This document shows, piece by piece, positions 44,261 through 53,104 of a stretch of DNA of 64,000 nucleotides. Each line of letters starts with the position of its first letter. The stretch's first letter is position 1. The notes beneath the pieces are model-generated. The model was not told where the DNA came from and did no database searches. It saw only the letters and a program-made list of their open reading frames with translations. The DNA is from Methanosarcina sp. MSH10X1 (GTDB lineage: Archaea; Halobacteriota; Methanosarcinia; Methanosarcinales; Methanosarcinaceae). Location of the stretch: the NCBI RefSeq assembly GCF_004099695.1, contig NZ_SCHL01000015.1, forward strand, positions 1-64,000, read 5' to 3'. Both the position numbers and the translations under genes were made by a program.

Positions 44261-45157
44261 TCATATTTCTTGATAATCCCTTAAGCATAATTTTTTGACA
44301 TTTTCCAGACTTTTAAAAATGTGGCGGATTCTATGTTCTACAAGCTTTCCTTTCATGCACCAGTAAAGTGGCCTGTTGTTACCTATTGAAGGAAATTTGG
44401 TGCAGGAAATGTCAAGCGGGTGGAAATAGAAGATAGTATGCCCTCTTTTCAGGCTCTGGATAAGCCCGTTCAATACTAAAGGAGCTCCCAGAAAGCGAAG
44501 TATCGGGCCTCCGGATGCCGGAATTTTAAGTACATTATGATAATAAGCCCAGGGGAACTCAATAAAGTTTCTATCGTGGCCTGCTTCAAGCCCGTGTTCT
44601 ACGGGATAGTAAGGGAAAGATGAAACTGTCTTAAGGGACGAATCCGTTTTATTGTAGAGAGAATTTACGGATACTGATGAATCATACTTGAACTTCATGC
44701 GTTCCAGTGAATCCACCATCCAGCCACCTACAAGGGCATTTGGTGCCCTGTAACCTGCCACCTTTTGCCCGCTAATTTTCTCCAGAATTCGTTTTGCAAG
44801 CAATGTTTTCTGCTCGAATTCCTCGCAATTCATTAATGGCATTTTTGTTTCAGGATCGATTTTGCAGGCGTGATGCAAGCCGTGGCACGCAATCTCATGC
44901 CCTCTTTCTACGATTGACTCGATAAGTCCAGGATAGTGTTCGACAGTGTCCGCAACTACAAAGAAAGTAGCAGTTATATTGAACTCATCGAGAATATTGA
45001 GTGCCCTATTTGTAGGTTCAGTCAGGAAATCATACCTACCGTCCCATTTTTCAAAGAACTCATTCACACTCCTGTAAACGGCATATGGAGAACTGCAGAC
45101 TGACGGAATATGATACCAATCCTCAATATCCACTGTAACCGAAAAACTACCCTTCAT
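44261..45157 (-). CDS. Polysaccharide deacetylase (NodB-like)
   Basis: 298 aa. The start ATG 45157 has GGGGAG upstream; the frame is open to 45223. Deacetylase motif 1 is SVTVDIEDWYH (Asp10/Asp13) and motif 2 is GHEIACHGLHHA with the two metal histidines. YRAPNA matches motif 3. It resembles the PEP-CTERM/exosortase-type deacetylases (DUF3473 group). It removes N-acetyl groups from glycan sugars, and in this region it may tailor the outer methanochondroitin-like polymer. There is no signal peptide. Confidence 0.88.
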   Translation of the reverse strand: MKGSFSVTVDIEDWYHIPSVCSSPYAVYRSVNEFFEKWDGRYDFLTEPTNRALNILDEFNITATFFVVADTVEHYPGLIESIVERGHEIACHGLHHACKIDPETKMPLMNCEEFEQKTLLAKRILEKISGQKVAGYRAPNALVGGWMVDSLERMKFKYDSSVSVNSLYNKTDSSLKTVSSFPYYPVEHGLEAGHDRNFIEFPWAYYHNVLKIPASGGPILRFLGAPLVLNGLIQSLKRGHTIFYFHPLDISCTKFPSIGNNRPLYWCMKGKLVEHRIRHIFKSLENVKKLCLRDYQEI

Positions 45158-46225
45158 AAGACTCCCCGTGCTACCAAAGGCGCATATATCCCATAATAAA
45201 CGCCTAACCTTTGCTGAGATCACATGAAAATGGAGATATGCAAAGTTAACTGGGTAAAGAATTTATTATTAAGTGGAAGATCACATAGGTATAAGAAATT
45301 TTTTAATGTTTCTATTAAAATAAAAGATATGAGACAAGCCTGACCAGAGATTCTGCATTTTACACTTTAAATTTAATTGGAGATTCGGCAGAGATAGATA
45401 ACTATAAATACAGGAAATTCAGGAAAGGTTGCCCCGTCTGGCAGTTTGACTAAATGTATAGGGTTTGTGGAGAGTCCGGCATTTCTCTGAGCTACTCGAT
45501 AAATAAAGTAAACTGTCATGCCCGGAATTTTCAGGCACGCTAGACTCACACAGGACAGACTGCTAAATAAGATTTGATGCCCTCTCCAGGAGTTACGCGA
45601 TTAAAACAAGAACAAGTCTCATTTTTTCAGAAATATTGAAGAAGTAGTCAAGGATATTTTGCCCAACAGTTATCTATTATATAAATCCATTTATTAAAAT
45701 ACAAAAAATATTTTATAGTTATATGAATAAAACCCGGATGTCCACCAGGGCGTCAATAGCACTAAATAAGAAGGTTTGAAGAGAGGTTGACCTTATAGTA
45801 AAGGCGTAATTAAGTGAGCAGACAGCATTGACCAGAATGCTGTCCTGTGGTCAGTAGCAGGTTTGATTCGTAGAAGCCGGGATTTTCAATCTCCGGTCAT
45901 TTTCAGTCACTGATCCTTATAGAGTAATTGGAGAGGGGAGATTTATTTGCAGTGTGCCCGCCCCATTAAACACAGCGAACCGGGCTTCATATGTTTGAAA
46001 AATATTGCGCAGATATAATAGGAATCATATCCTTATAGAGCCAGACAGATCAGGAAATTCTGTTGAAGAATTCGAAAATCCCTATCTGATTAGATTAATT
46101 TTGAAAAGTAAGTATTACGAGTACGCAATGTGGAGTTTCAGGGGTTTTTTGGGAAAAAGTAGACCCCATAGTGTAAATTTTGAGCAGGCTCAGATCCCTG
46201 GAAAACCCAACCCAAAGGTGATACA
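45158..46225. other. Long intergenic stretch, 1.07 kb
   Basis: No convincing gene. A perfect 9-bp inverted repeat GACAGCATT...AATGCTGTC lies at 45821-45844. TATA-like words occur around 45700-45720. An ORF at 46005-46232 has no coding character. Confidence 0.4.
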
Positions 46226-46654
46226 ATGCTAAAAAGCGATCATGGACCTTATTCCCGTTGGTGTGCCTTGTTTTAACAACCCTGCCGGCTGCATTAGGCG
46301 CTTCGAGTGAATCACTTGCATATGTTTCAGAAGAAAATACAATGGTCACTGATGAGTGGATAATTAACGACACTATTGCAGTGGATTCTGCGGAGCAGAA
46401 AATCAAAGCCGATAATGCAACCGTGGTAAATGTCCAGATTAACCCTGAAAGCAAATAGCCTGCCAGATAACAGGTATTATGAGCTGGATGTAACTGATCT
46501 CGTAAAGGAGCATTTGAGCGGCAAGTATGAAAATACGGGCTTCCGGATCAAGACGCACACCGAAAGTGCAGACTACGTGGCATTCTACAGCTGTGATACT
46601 GAGAACGAGGAACAGCATCCGAAATTGAACATAGAAAAGCCTGAGGGACCTTAA
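46226..46654 (+). pseudogene. Decayed disaggregatase-related (DNRLRE-domain) gene
   Basis: The first part encodes a secretory-looking leader (LVLTTLPAALGASSESLAYVSEEN) and ends at a stop near 46456. A second frame encodes LPDNRYYELDVTDLVKEH, then KYENTGFRIKTHTESADYVAFYS and HPKLNIEKP. That matches the C-terminus of the intact protein at 50291-52378 (IPDNRYYELDITELIQEY, HENTGFLIKAREEDGNYIAFYS, RPKLTIEYA). A frameshift joins the two parts, and the whole central beta-helix is missing, so this is a deletion remnant. Confidence 0.65.
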
Positions 46655-46660
46655 CTTCAA

Positions 46661-47196
46661 GAGAACTCTACCAGATTAAAGATGTGAAAAAATCCAAAGA
46701 GAGCTTGTCCCAAAAACCTGAATGTTCAAGATATATTGAGAACCAGGCAAGTGGACTTGAACCAAATTCCCTCGTAAATTTAACCAGAATCATATAAATT
46801 TATAGCTTTTAATTCCTTTATCTTCGAGGCCTTTTAGAGATACCGCTACCTCTCCAGTCAATATATTCTTTGAATTGACAAGTTTGAGTTTCGACTCAGG
46901 CTTCAACCGGATGAGCCGGGGATTATGTAGGCAAACATTTTTAGAGTGTTCAGATTCAATTAAAGAAACTTTAAGCACATAAACTTTTTGTATACTGCCG
47001 CAATCAATGAATATTGTGTTTAAATTTTCCAGGGCTTTGAGAGAAAGAAATTGGTAAAAGTTTACTTCAATTTTACAGTACAGTGCATGAATTTAAAAAG
47101 AAACGCTAGTCTGTCCCGAAATCAAACGGATAATACTCCCTGCGGATGGCTTTTTTCACGTTTGGAGATTTACACTAAAAAAGTACAGGGATAAAA
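46661..47196. other. Intergenic, 536 bp
   Basis: Spacer before the first intact beta-helix gene. No gene is supported; AGGGAT precedes ATG 47197. Confidence 0.35.
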
Positions 47197-48810
47197 ATGA
47201 ACGGAAAAGATCTGAGATACAGATGGCAAAACAGGAAGAAAACCGGAGTCTATCTTGCAATTTTAATTTTCTTGATTGCAGTGGGAACAACCGCCCTTTC
47301 CACGACTTCACCCAATACAACTGTTTATGTTGGTACCGATGGGAGAGGGGATTTCAACTGCGATGGAAGTGACGCCCAGGTAGAAATAAATAAAGCTCTT
47401 GCATTTGTTGCAGAAAACTCTCAGTTCACAACCGTTCATCTGAAGGGTCCTAACACATACGTAATTTCGGACAGTATTTTACTTGGAAACGACACCGTTC
47501 TGGAAGGAGATCCTACAGCCATAATTAAACTTAAAGATGAAGCGGATTGGCCAAGAGATAAGCCTCTGATTACGCAGATGGACAGTACAGGAAACCATAA
47601 TATCACTATAAAAGGATTCGAAATTAACGGAAACCATAACAGGAACGGAGAAAAAAAGAGAGGAGAGGGATATTACAATCAAATCCATTTTTCAAATTCC
47701 AGCGATATTCAGGTTCACTCAATGTATATGCATAACGGGCACGGCGATGGGCTGAAGGTAGAGAGGAGCTCTAACATCCAATTTTACAATAACAGGGTGT
47801 ATAGACTGGGGCATGACGGGCTTTATGCCATTGAATGCAAAAATGTAGAGGCCTGGAATAATGTAATAACGTGCAGGACTAACAGTGCTCTCAGGGTCTG
47901 GAATTCGAACCATGTAAAGTTCCATGATAATGTAATCGATTCCTTCTATCACTGGAGCGCAGGCGGGCCTGGAATCCAGCTCCAGAAAACCACAGGCGTG
48001 ATGAACGACATAGAGGTGTATAATAATACTATCCATAACACATACGGACCCGGCATCTGGCTTTTAGGTTATGGTAATTCTTACCCAAAGGAAGAAGCAC
48101 AGGACGTATATATTCATCACAATATTTTCTACACTACCGGCACGAATCCAAGCATAGATTGGGTAGGCGGTGTAGTAACGAGTGGATTCTACAATACCCT
48201 CATTGAAAATAACGTATTTGATGGCATATACCATGCTGCTGTTATCCATATGTACCCTACAGGTTATTCCACTGATCTGTCACCCAAAGATACAGGATAC
48301 ACCACAATTGTTCGCAATAATATTATTGTAAATACGCTGCAACGTACTAAAGATCCGGGCGGAACAGGATACGGAGTAATTAATTATCTGCCTGGGACAC
48401 ATATCTTTGCGCTGGAAAACAACTGCCTCTACAATAATATAGCAGGAGATTACAGGAATGCTAGGTCGACAAGTGATATTCACGCAGACCCCCACTTTGC
48501 AAATCGGAGAAATCATGATTATCACCTTAAATCGACAGGTGGAAGGTGGAATGGAGAGACCTGGGTAAAAGATCTTGTAAGTTCACCCTGCATTGATGCC
48601 GGCTATCCGAATTCTGACTATTCAAAGGAGCCGGAGGATAACGGGAACAGAATCAACATCGGAAGATACGGAAATACCGAGTACACCTCGATCTCAGGCA
48701 ATATGCCCGGATATGTTGTATGGTGGAACCAGATATTTTCACCGGAATGGAAACTCTTCAGGCTACTGTTGAGGATAATTTTCTTATTCTGCTTTAATAT
48801 AACATATTAA
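47197..48810 (+). CDS. Disaggregatase-like right-handed beta-helix surface protein, copy 1
   Basis: 537 aa. An N-terminal membrane anchor or signal (GVYLAILIFLIAVGTTALS) is followed by a parallel beta-helix of N-rich coils (FYNNRVYRLGHDGLYAIECKNVEAWNN and similar). The C-terminus ends with a hydrophobic helix (LFRLLLRIIFLFCF). M. mazei disaggregatase, of this type, cleaves the methanochondroitin matrix so cells separate. Compared with the copy at 50291-52378 it lacks the DNRLRE domain. It probably acts outside the cell on the polysaccharide or aids its turnover. Confidence 0.8.
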   Translation: MNGKDLRYRWQNRKKTGVYLAILIFLIAVGTTALSTTSPNTTVYVGTDGRGDFNCDGSDAQVEINKALAFVAENSQFTTVHLKGPNTYVISDSILLGNDTVLEGDPTAIIKLKDEADWPRDKPLITQMDSTGNHNITIKGFEINGNHNRNGEKKRGEGYYNQIHFSNSSDIQVHSMYMHNGHGDGLKVERSSNIQFYNNRVYRLGHDGLYAIECKNVEAWNNVITCRTNSALRVWNSNHVKFHDNVIDSFYHWSAGGPGIQLQKTTGVMNDIEVYNNTIHNTYGPGIWLLGYGNSYPKEEAQDVYIHHNIFYTTGTNPSIDWVGGVVTSGFYNTLIENNVFDGIYHAAVIHMYPTGYSTDLSPKDTGYTTIVRNNIIVNTLQRTKDPGGTGYGVINYLPGTHIFALENNCLYNNIAGDYRNARSTSDIHADPHFANRRNHDYHLKSTGGRWNGETWVKDLVSSPCIDAGYPNSDYSKEPEDNGNRINIGRYGNTEYTSISGNMPGYVVWWNQIFSPEWKLFRLLLRIIFLFCFNITY

Positions 48811-48907
48811 AGCTTCCTCAACTCATTCTATAACGGAGTGCCCGATAGTTAGAGAAGCATTAGAGTAAATGATCTAGTCTTTATTTATTGAATGGTTATT
48901 ATCAGAG

Positions 48908-49495
48908 TCAGAGGCTACCTCTAACAATTTGCGTAGCTGTAACTATAATGTCATCCGTTCCTCTTGTATTTATTTTTCTTGCAGGGATCCCCGCGATTGA
49001 GATACCCTTTTCATAAAATGATTTATTTACGACTGAATTTGCCCCAATTGCAATATTATCGGCAATTATGATATCCCCAAAGATTTTGGCACCGGGCCCG
49101 ATATATACATTGTTTCCAAGTTGCGGCGCTGAAATACCATCTCTATTAGATCCTATATTGGTGCAGGCATGTATTCTGCAATTTTCTCCGACCCTGACGT
49201 CTTTATTTACAACAATAGTTCCTCGATGGGCGATGCATAAACCTGGACCAAAGACGTTTATGGGAATACTGAACCCCAGATGGACACTCATCATGTGGAA
49301 CCTGAATAATAAGTATTTAAGGTATAGTCTGGAAACTAGAAATTTCTTACAATTGGTATAGTATTCAACCTTTCGTAATAATCTCTGAAATTTCCATATA
49401 TCGTCGCCGATTAATCTAGGGTTTTCGTAATCTTTCCCCAGAGCAAATTTGTCTGCTTTAACGTAAAATTCGTAATCTGCTTTTGACCTGATAAT
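48908..49495 (-). CDS. Serine acetyltransferase-like hexapeptide acyltransferase without a normal start codon
   Basis: The frame runs to 49495 (195 aa) and reads IIRSKADYEFYVKADKFAL, GDDIWKFQRLLRKVEYYTN and GFSIPINVFGPGLCIAHRGTIVVN, then left-handed beta-helix hexapeptides (RIHACTNIG...NNVYIGPGAKIFGDIIIADNIAIGANSVVN). This is the full CysE-like acetyltransferase found in polysaccharide clusters. No ATG, GTG or TTG is in frame before the ATG at 49294, which would remove a third of the protein. ATT 49495 or ATA 49501 are the likely positions; a TATA-like GTATAAAAT lies about 35-40 bp upstream. It is either an unusual start or a mutated gene. Confidence 0.7.
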   Translation of the reverse strand: MIRSKADYEFYVKADKFALGKDYENPRLIGDDIWKFQRLLRKVEYYTNCKKFLVSRLYLKYLLFRFHMMSVHLGFSIPINVFGPGLCIAHRGTIVVNKDVRVGENCRIHACTNIGSNRDGISAPQLGNNVYIGPGAKIFGDIIIADNIAIGANSVVNKSFYEKGISIAGIPARKINTRGTDDIIVTATQIVRGSL

Positions 49496-50290
49496 AGATA
49501 TACCCCTTCGACTATTGTCTCAGATTTTATACTTCTGAGGTCCTAAAATTCGATAAGTTTATACTCCCAAACTTCCTAAATGCAGTCAAGCGTTAGTTAA
49601 TCCCAGGTTTTATACTTGAAAAGCCACAGCCTTCAGGAATCTAAATGAATGAACCTCGCATACTTCATTACAAATATAATAAAGCTTAATATAAATTCTA
49701 GAGAAAGAATGTTCTTTACAAATAGTACTTATTAATGATCGATTTTATCTTAAACCTGGGAAAGAAAGGTTTACAGGCAAATTAAGCTTAAAAAATTAAA
49801 AGTAGAATGTAGTTAAACGCTCTATAAACATTTAATGATTTATGGCAGCCGGAACTCGCAGTTAATAAAATTGTTTATGGATATTGTGAGGTCAGCATTA
49901 TGATTCAGCAGGGATCTGCTGCAATCTCGGGTAAAGCTGCGGCCTGTAGGAAATGGTTCTTAAGGTTTTCATTGATAAGAGATCCAACTGCCATAAACTG
50001 TTATATGCAATAAAAAAGAAGAGAATATTGTATTTTTGAATTAGAGTAGAAAGAGATTAGAAAGATTGAATCAGGTCCGAAGTTGACTCGTTTACTAATA
50101 AAAAGGACGGGATTGGCAGGGATAGGCTCTATTAAAAAATTAAGTCAAAATTATCCTTTTTCAAATCCTAATCTTAAAATTCGATCAGGGGAAAGAGTGG
50201 AAATGTTTTAGAGGGGGGTTATCTGCAGACTTAAACAGATAACTTTTTTTAATCTTAAAGAATTATAGTTTAATGTATTGGGGATTTAAA
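49496..50290. other. Intergenic, 795 bp
   Basis: AT-rich, no gene recognised. It holds the divergent promoters of the acetyltransferase and of the second beta-helix gene; a GGGGA ribosome site precedes ATG 50291. Confidence 0.4.
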
Positions 50291-52378
50291 ATGGGCGGAA
50301 AAAGGCAAATATACAAATGGGGAGATCGAAAAAAAATATTACTTCTTAGCATAATTTTCTTTTCTCTAATCGCAGGTATAACCCTCACTCTATCAACGCC
50401 ATCTGATACAGTAGTTTATGTTGCCTCTAATGGTAGCGGAGACTTTAACTGTGATGGGACTGACGACCAGGTAGAGATAAACAAAGCTCTTGCATATGTT
50501 GCGGAAAACCCTCAGTTCACAACTGTTCGTCTACAAGGACCCAATACTTACGTTATATCGAACAGTGTCTATATAGGAAGTGATACCGTTCTTGAAGGGG
50601 ATCCAACAGTTGTGATCAAACTTGAGGACAAAGCTGGCTGGCCGTTAGAGAAACCTTTAATTACGCAAATGGACAGCGCTGGAAACAATAACATTGTAAT
50701 AAGAGGGTTTGAGATTGACGGAAACCATGATAACAACAATGAAAAAAGTAGGGGAAAAGGATACTACAATCTGATTAATTTCCTTAATTGTGAGAATATA
50801 AAAGTCCACGATATATACATGCATGACAGTCACGGGGATGGGCTTAAAGTTATAAAATGTTCAGGCATTCAATTTTACAATAACCGAGTTTATAAGTTAG
50901 GGCATGATGCTCTCTATGCTATCTATTCCTCAAACGTAGAGGCATGGAATAATAAAATAACATGTAGGACAAATAGCGGCTTAAGAGTTTACAATACAAA
51001 TCACGTGAAGTTCCATAACAACATTATCGACTCCGAAGGGGAAGGAGGGGCAGGGATTGAGATCCAGAAAATCGGCCCATCGACTGTGATGAATGATATT
51101 GAAATCTGCAATAATCTTTTATATGAGACGAATGCCGCAGGTGTATGGATTACGGGTTACGGGTCCGGATATTCCAAGGACTCTGCAAGAGATATCTACA
51201 TTCATCATAATAAATTTTATAAATCCGGCATTAACCCAGGCGCAGACTGGGCAGGGGGCATAGTACTCAATGGTTTCCAGAATACTTTGATAGAGAATAA
51301 TAAATTCGAAGGATGTTATGGCGCTGCTATTGCTCATAAACAGGTTACTGAAGAATTTCTGGCTCCAGGCACAGGATATACAACCCTTGTGAGAAATAAC
51401 ATAATAATGAATACGCGATTCAGTCCAGCAGCCGGAGAAGGGTATGCTATATACAATAAGCTGGAAAACACCCATTCCTTTAATCTGGAAAATAATTGCC
51501 TTTCCAACAATGCCGGCGGGAATTATCTGGGTGCAAGCTCTACTTCAGATATTGAAGCTGATCCTGAACTTGCGGCAAAGTTGAACAAAAATGAGTCTTT
51601 AGGGGAAGACTTCCCCTGGATTGAGGCTATGTCTGCCGGACCGCAGACCCCTTATGAGATAGATGAGAGTAGAATCCCGGAGGGCCAGGGAGAAGACTTT
51701 AAATCAAGCCTTCAAAGGATCTTTTCAGAATTTTTAAGATCGCTAAAAAGATTCTTTTTAAGTCTTTCGATGCAGTCTGACGAAATTGAGAATTTTAAAA
51801 TTGCTTTACCATTCATTATTTCTGACAACAGGTTGAGGCAAGAAGCTCCTAATATGACTCTCAGTGAAAATGAATATATTGATATCGGAAAAAAGTCCGA
51901 TGGAGGCATTTACAGGGGCGTTATACTCTTTGATCTGAATTCGTTCAACCAGACTGACAGGATCGAAAAAGCAACATTATCTTTATTCTGGTATTACCCG
52001 GAAAATCAGACAAGAACGAAGGATACGGTACTGGAAGTATATAGACCTGTGAAATGGTGCGAAGAACATGTCACGTGGCAGCAAAGAGAAACCAATATCC
52101 CATGGAAAAACTCCGGAGGAGACTGGTATGATAGGAATGAGGTCTTCCAGGGCAGCACTCCATATGCCACAGTAACTATCAGCGGAGACGAAATCCCTGA
52201 CAACCGCTACTATGAACTGGACATAACAGAACTTATTCAGGAATATGCAAGCGAGAAGCACGAAAACACAGGTTTTCTTATAAAGGCCCGCGAGGAAGAC
52301 GGTAACTATATTGCTTTCTACAGTTCCAACTGGCAAGACAAAAGTCAAAGACCTAAACTCACCATAGAGTATGCCTGA
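50291..52378 (+). CDS. Disaggregatase-like beta-helix protein with C-terminal DNRLRE domain, copy 2
   Basis: 695 aa. The start ATG 50291 fits GGGGA and the paralogue's N-terminus; ATG 50273 is alternative. Signal/anchor ILLLSIIFFSLIAGITLTLS is followed by a beta-helix closely parallel to copy 1 (HDIYMHDSHGDGLKVIKC, FYNNRVYKLGHDALYAI), then an acidic linker (about 430-500). The C-terminal DNRLRE/disaggregatase-related domain (about 510-695) ends with IPDNRYYELDITELIQEY and RPKLTIEYA. It is probably surface-located and acts on or binds the extracellular polymer. Confidence 0.82.
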   Translation: MGGKRQIYKWGDRKKILLLSIIFFSLIAGITLTLSTPSDTVVYVASNGSGDFNCDGTDDQVEINKALAYVAENPQFTTVRLQGPNTYVISNSVYIGSDTVLEGDPTVVIKLEDKAGWPLEKPLITQMDSAGNNNIVIRGFEIDGNHDNNNEKSRGKGYYNLINFLNCENIKVHDIYMHDSHGDGLKVIKCSGIQFYNNRVYKLGHDALYAIYSSNVEAWNNKITCRTNSGLRVYNTNHVKFHNNIIDSEGEGGAGIEIQKIGPSTVMNDIEICNNLLYETNAAGVWITGYGSGYSKDSARDIYIHHNKFYKSGINPGADWAGGIVLNGFQNTLIENNKFEGCYGAAIAHKQVTEEFLAPGTGYTTLVRNNIIMNTRFSPAAGEGYAIYNKLENTHSFNLENNCLSNNAGGNYLGASSTSDIEADPELAAKLNKNESLGEDFPWIEAMSAGPQTPYEIDESRIPEGQGEDFKSSLQRIFSEFLRSLKRFFLSLSMQSDEIENFKIALPFIISDNRLRQEAPNMTLSENEYIDIGKKSDGGIYRGVILFDLNSFNQTDRIEKATLSLFWYYPENQTRTKDTVLEVYRPVKWCEEHVTWQQRETNIPWKNSGGDWYDRNEVFQGSTPYATVTISGDEIPDNRYYELDITELIQEYASEKHENTGFLIKAREEDGNYIAFYSSNWQDKSQRPKLTIEYA

Positions 52379-52464
52379 GTATCGATAAAATTAATCTGAA
52401 ACGTAATTTGATTTATAATAAAAGGGCAATATTTAGATATAAATGTAAAGCCCTTTAATTTTCG

Positions 52465-53007
52465 ATGCTACTTTTTGGACATCTGGGGATTGCGCTGGGG
52501 CTATTTTTAGTAGGTGGTATTTTTATACCCCGATTAAGACTTTTAATAGACCCGAGGTATCTGGCCATTGGAGCCCTCCTACCTGATTTAATAGACAAAC
52601 CTTTGGGAAGGGTTATCTTTGCTTCTACCCTTGCAAACGGACGCATTATAGGTCACACAATATTGTTTTCTCTTCTTCTTACCCTAATAGGGGTATATCT
52701 CTACAAAAAAAATAGAGATTATAGAGGCATTGTCCTTGCTTCAGGCTCTTTTCTTCATCTTCTGGAGGATCAAATGTGGGCTCAGCCTCTAACTCTTTTC
52801 TGGCCTCTCTTTGGATTAAGTTTTCCCAGAGATTTTACGGACTATACCGGGCTGGAATACTTGTTGAGAATGTTTGGAAGATCCTTTGAACCTGAGTTCT
52901 CACAAACATTTATCGCGGAGGTCCTGGGGATCGGAATAGTAGTTATTTTTGTTGTGAATTGGATAAAAAAGCGACTGAGTGAAAACAATTCTGATGGGAT
53001 AGGATGA
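52465..53007 (+). CDS. YdjM-like (PF04307) membrane protein, copy 2
   Basis: 180 aa, a paralogue of 39485-40015. Shared blocks are FGHLGIALG, IGALLPDLIDKPLGR, GHTILFSLLLT, FLHLLEDQMWAQP and FWPLFGLSFPRDF. About four membrane helices. The histidines and acidic residues could bind a metal. Both copies lie beside polysaccharide genes. The function is unknown. Confidence 0.75.
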   Translation: MLLFGHLGIALGLFLVGGIFIPRLRLLIDPRYLAIGALLPDLIDKPLGRVIFASTLANGRIIGHTILFSLLLTLIGVYLYKKNRDYRGIVLASGSFLHLLEDQMWAQPLTLFWPLFGLSFPRDFTDYTGLEYLLRMFGRSFEPEFSQTFIAEVLGIGIVVIFVVNWIKKRLSENNSDGIG

Positions 53008-53104
53008 CAATGAAACAAATAGATGGAATAGAAGAGTAACAGTAAAAAAATGAAGGGAAAAATCAGGTATGATAAAATAAAATCCAGAAAATTGCTTTTC
53101 CGGG

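Noticed and set aside
46005-46232. 75-codon ORF
   Set aside because: No family likeness, no ribosome site, located in a remnant-rich spacer.
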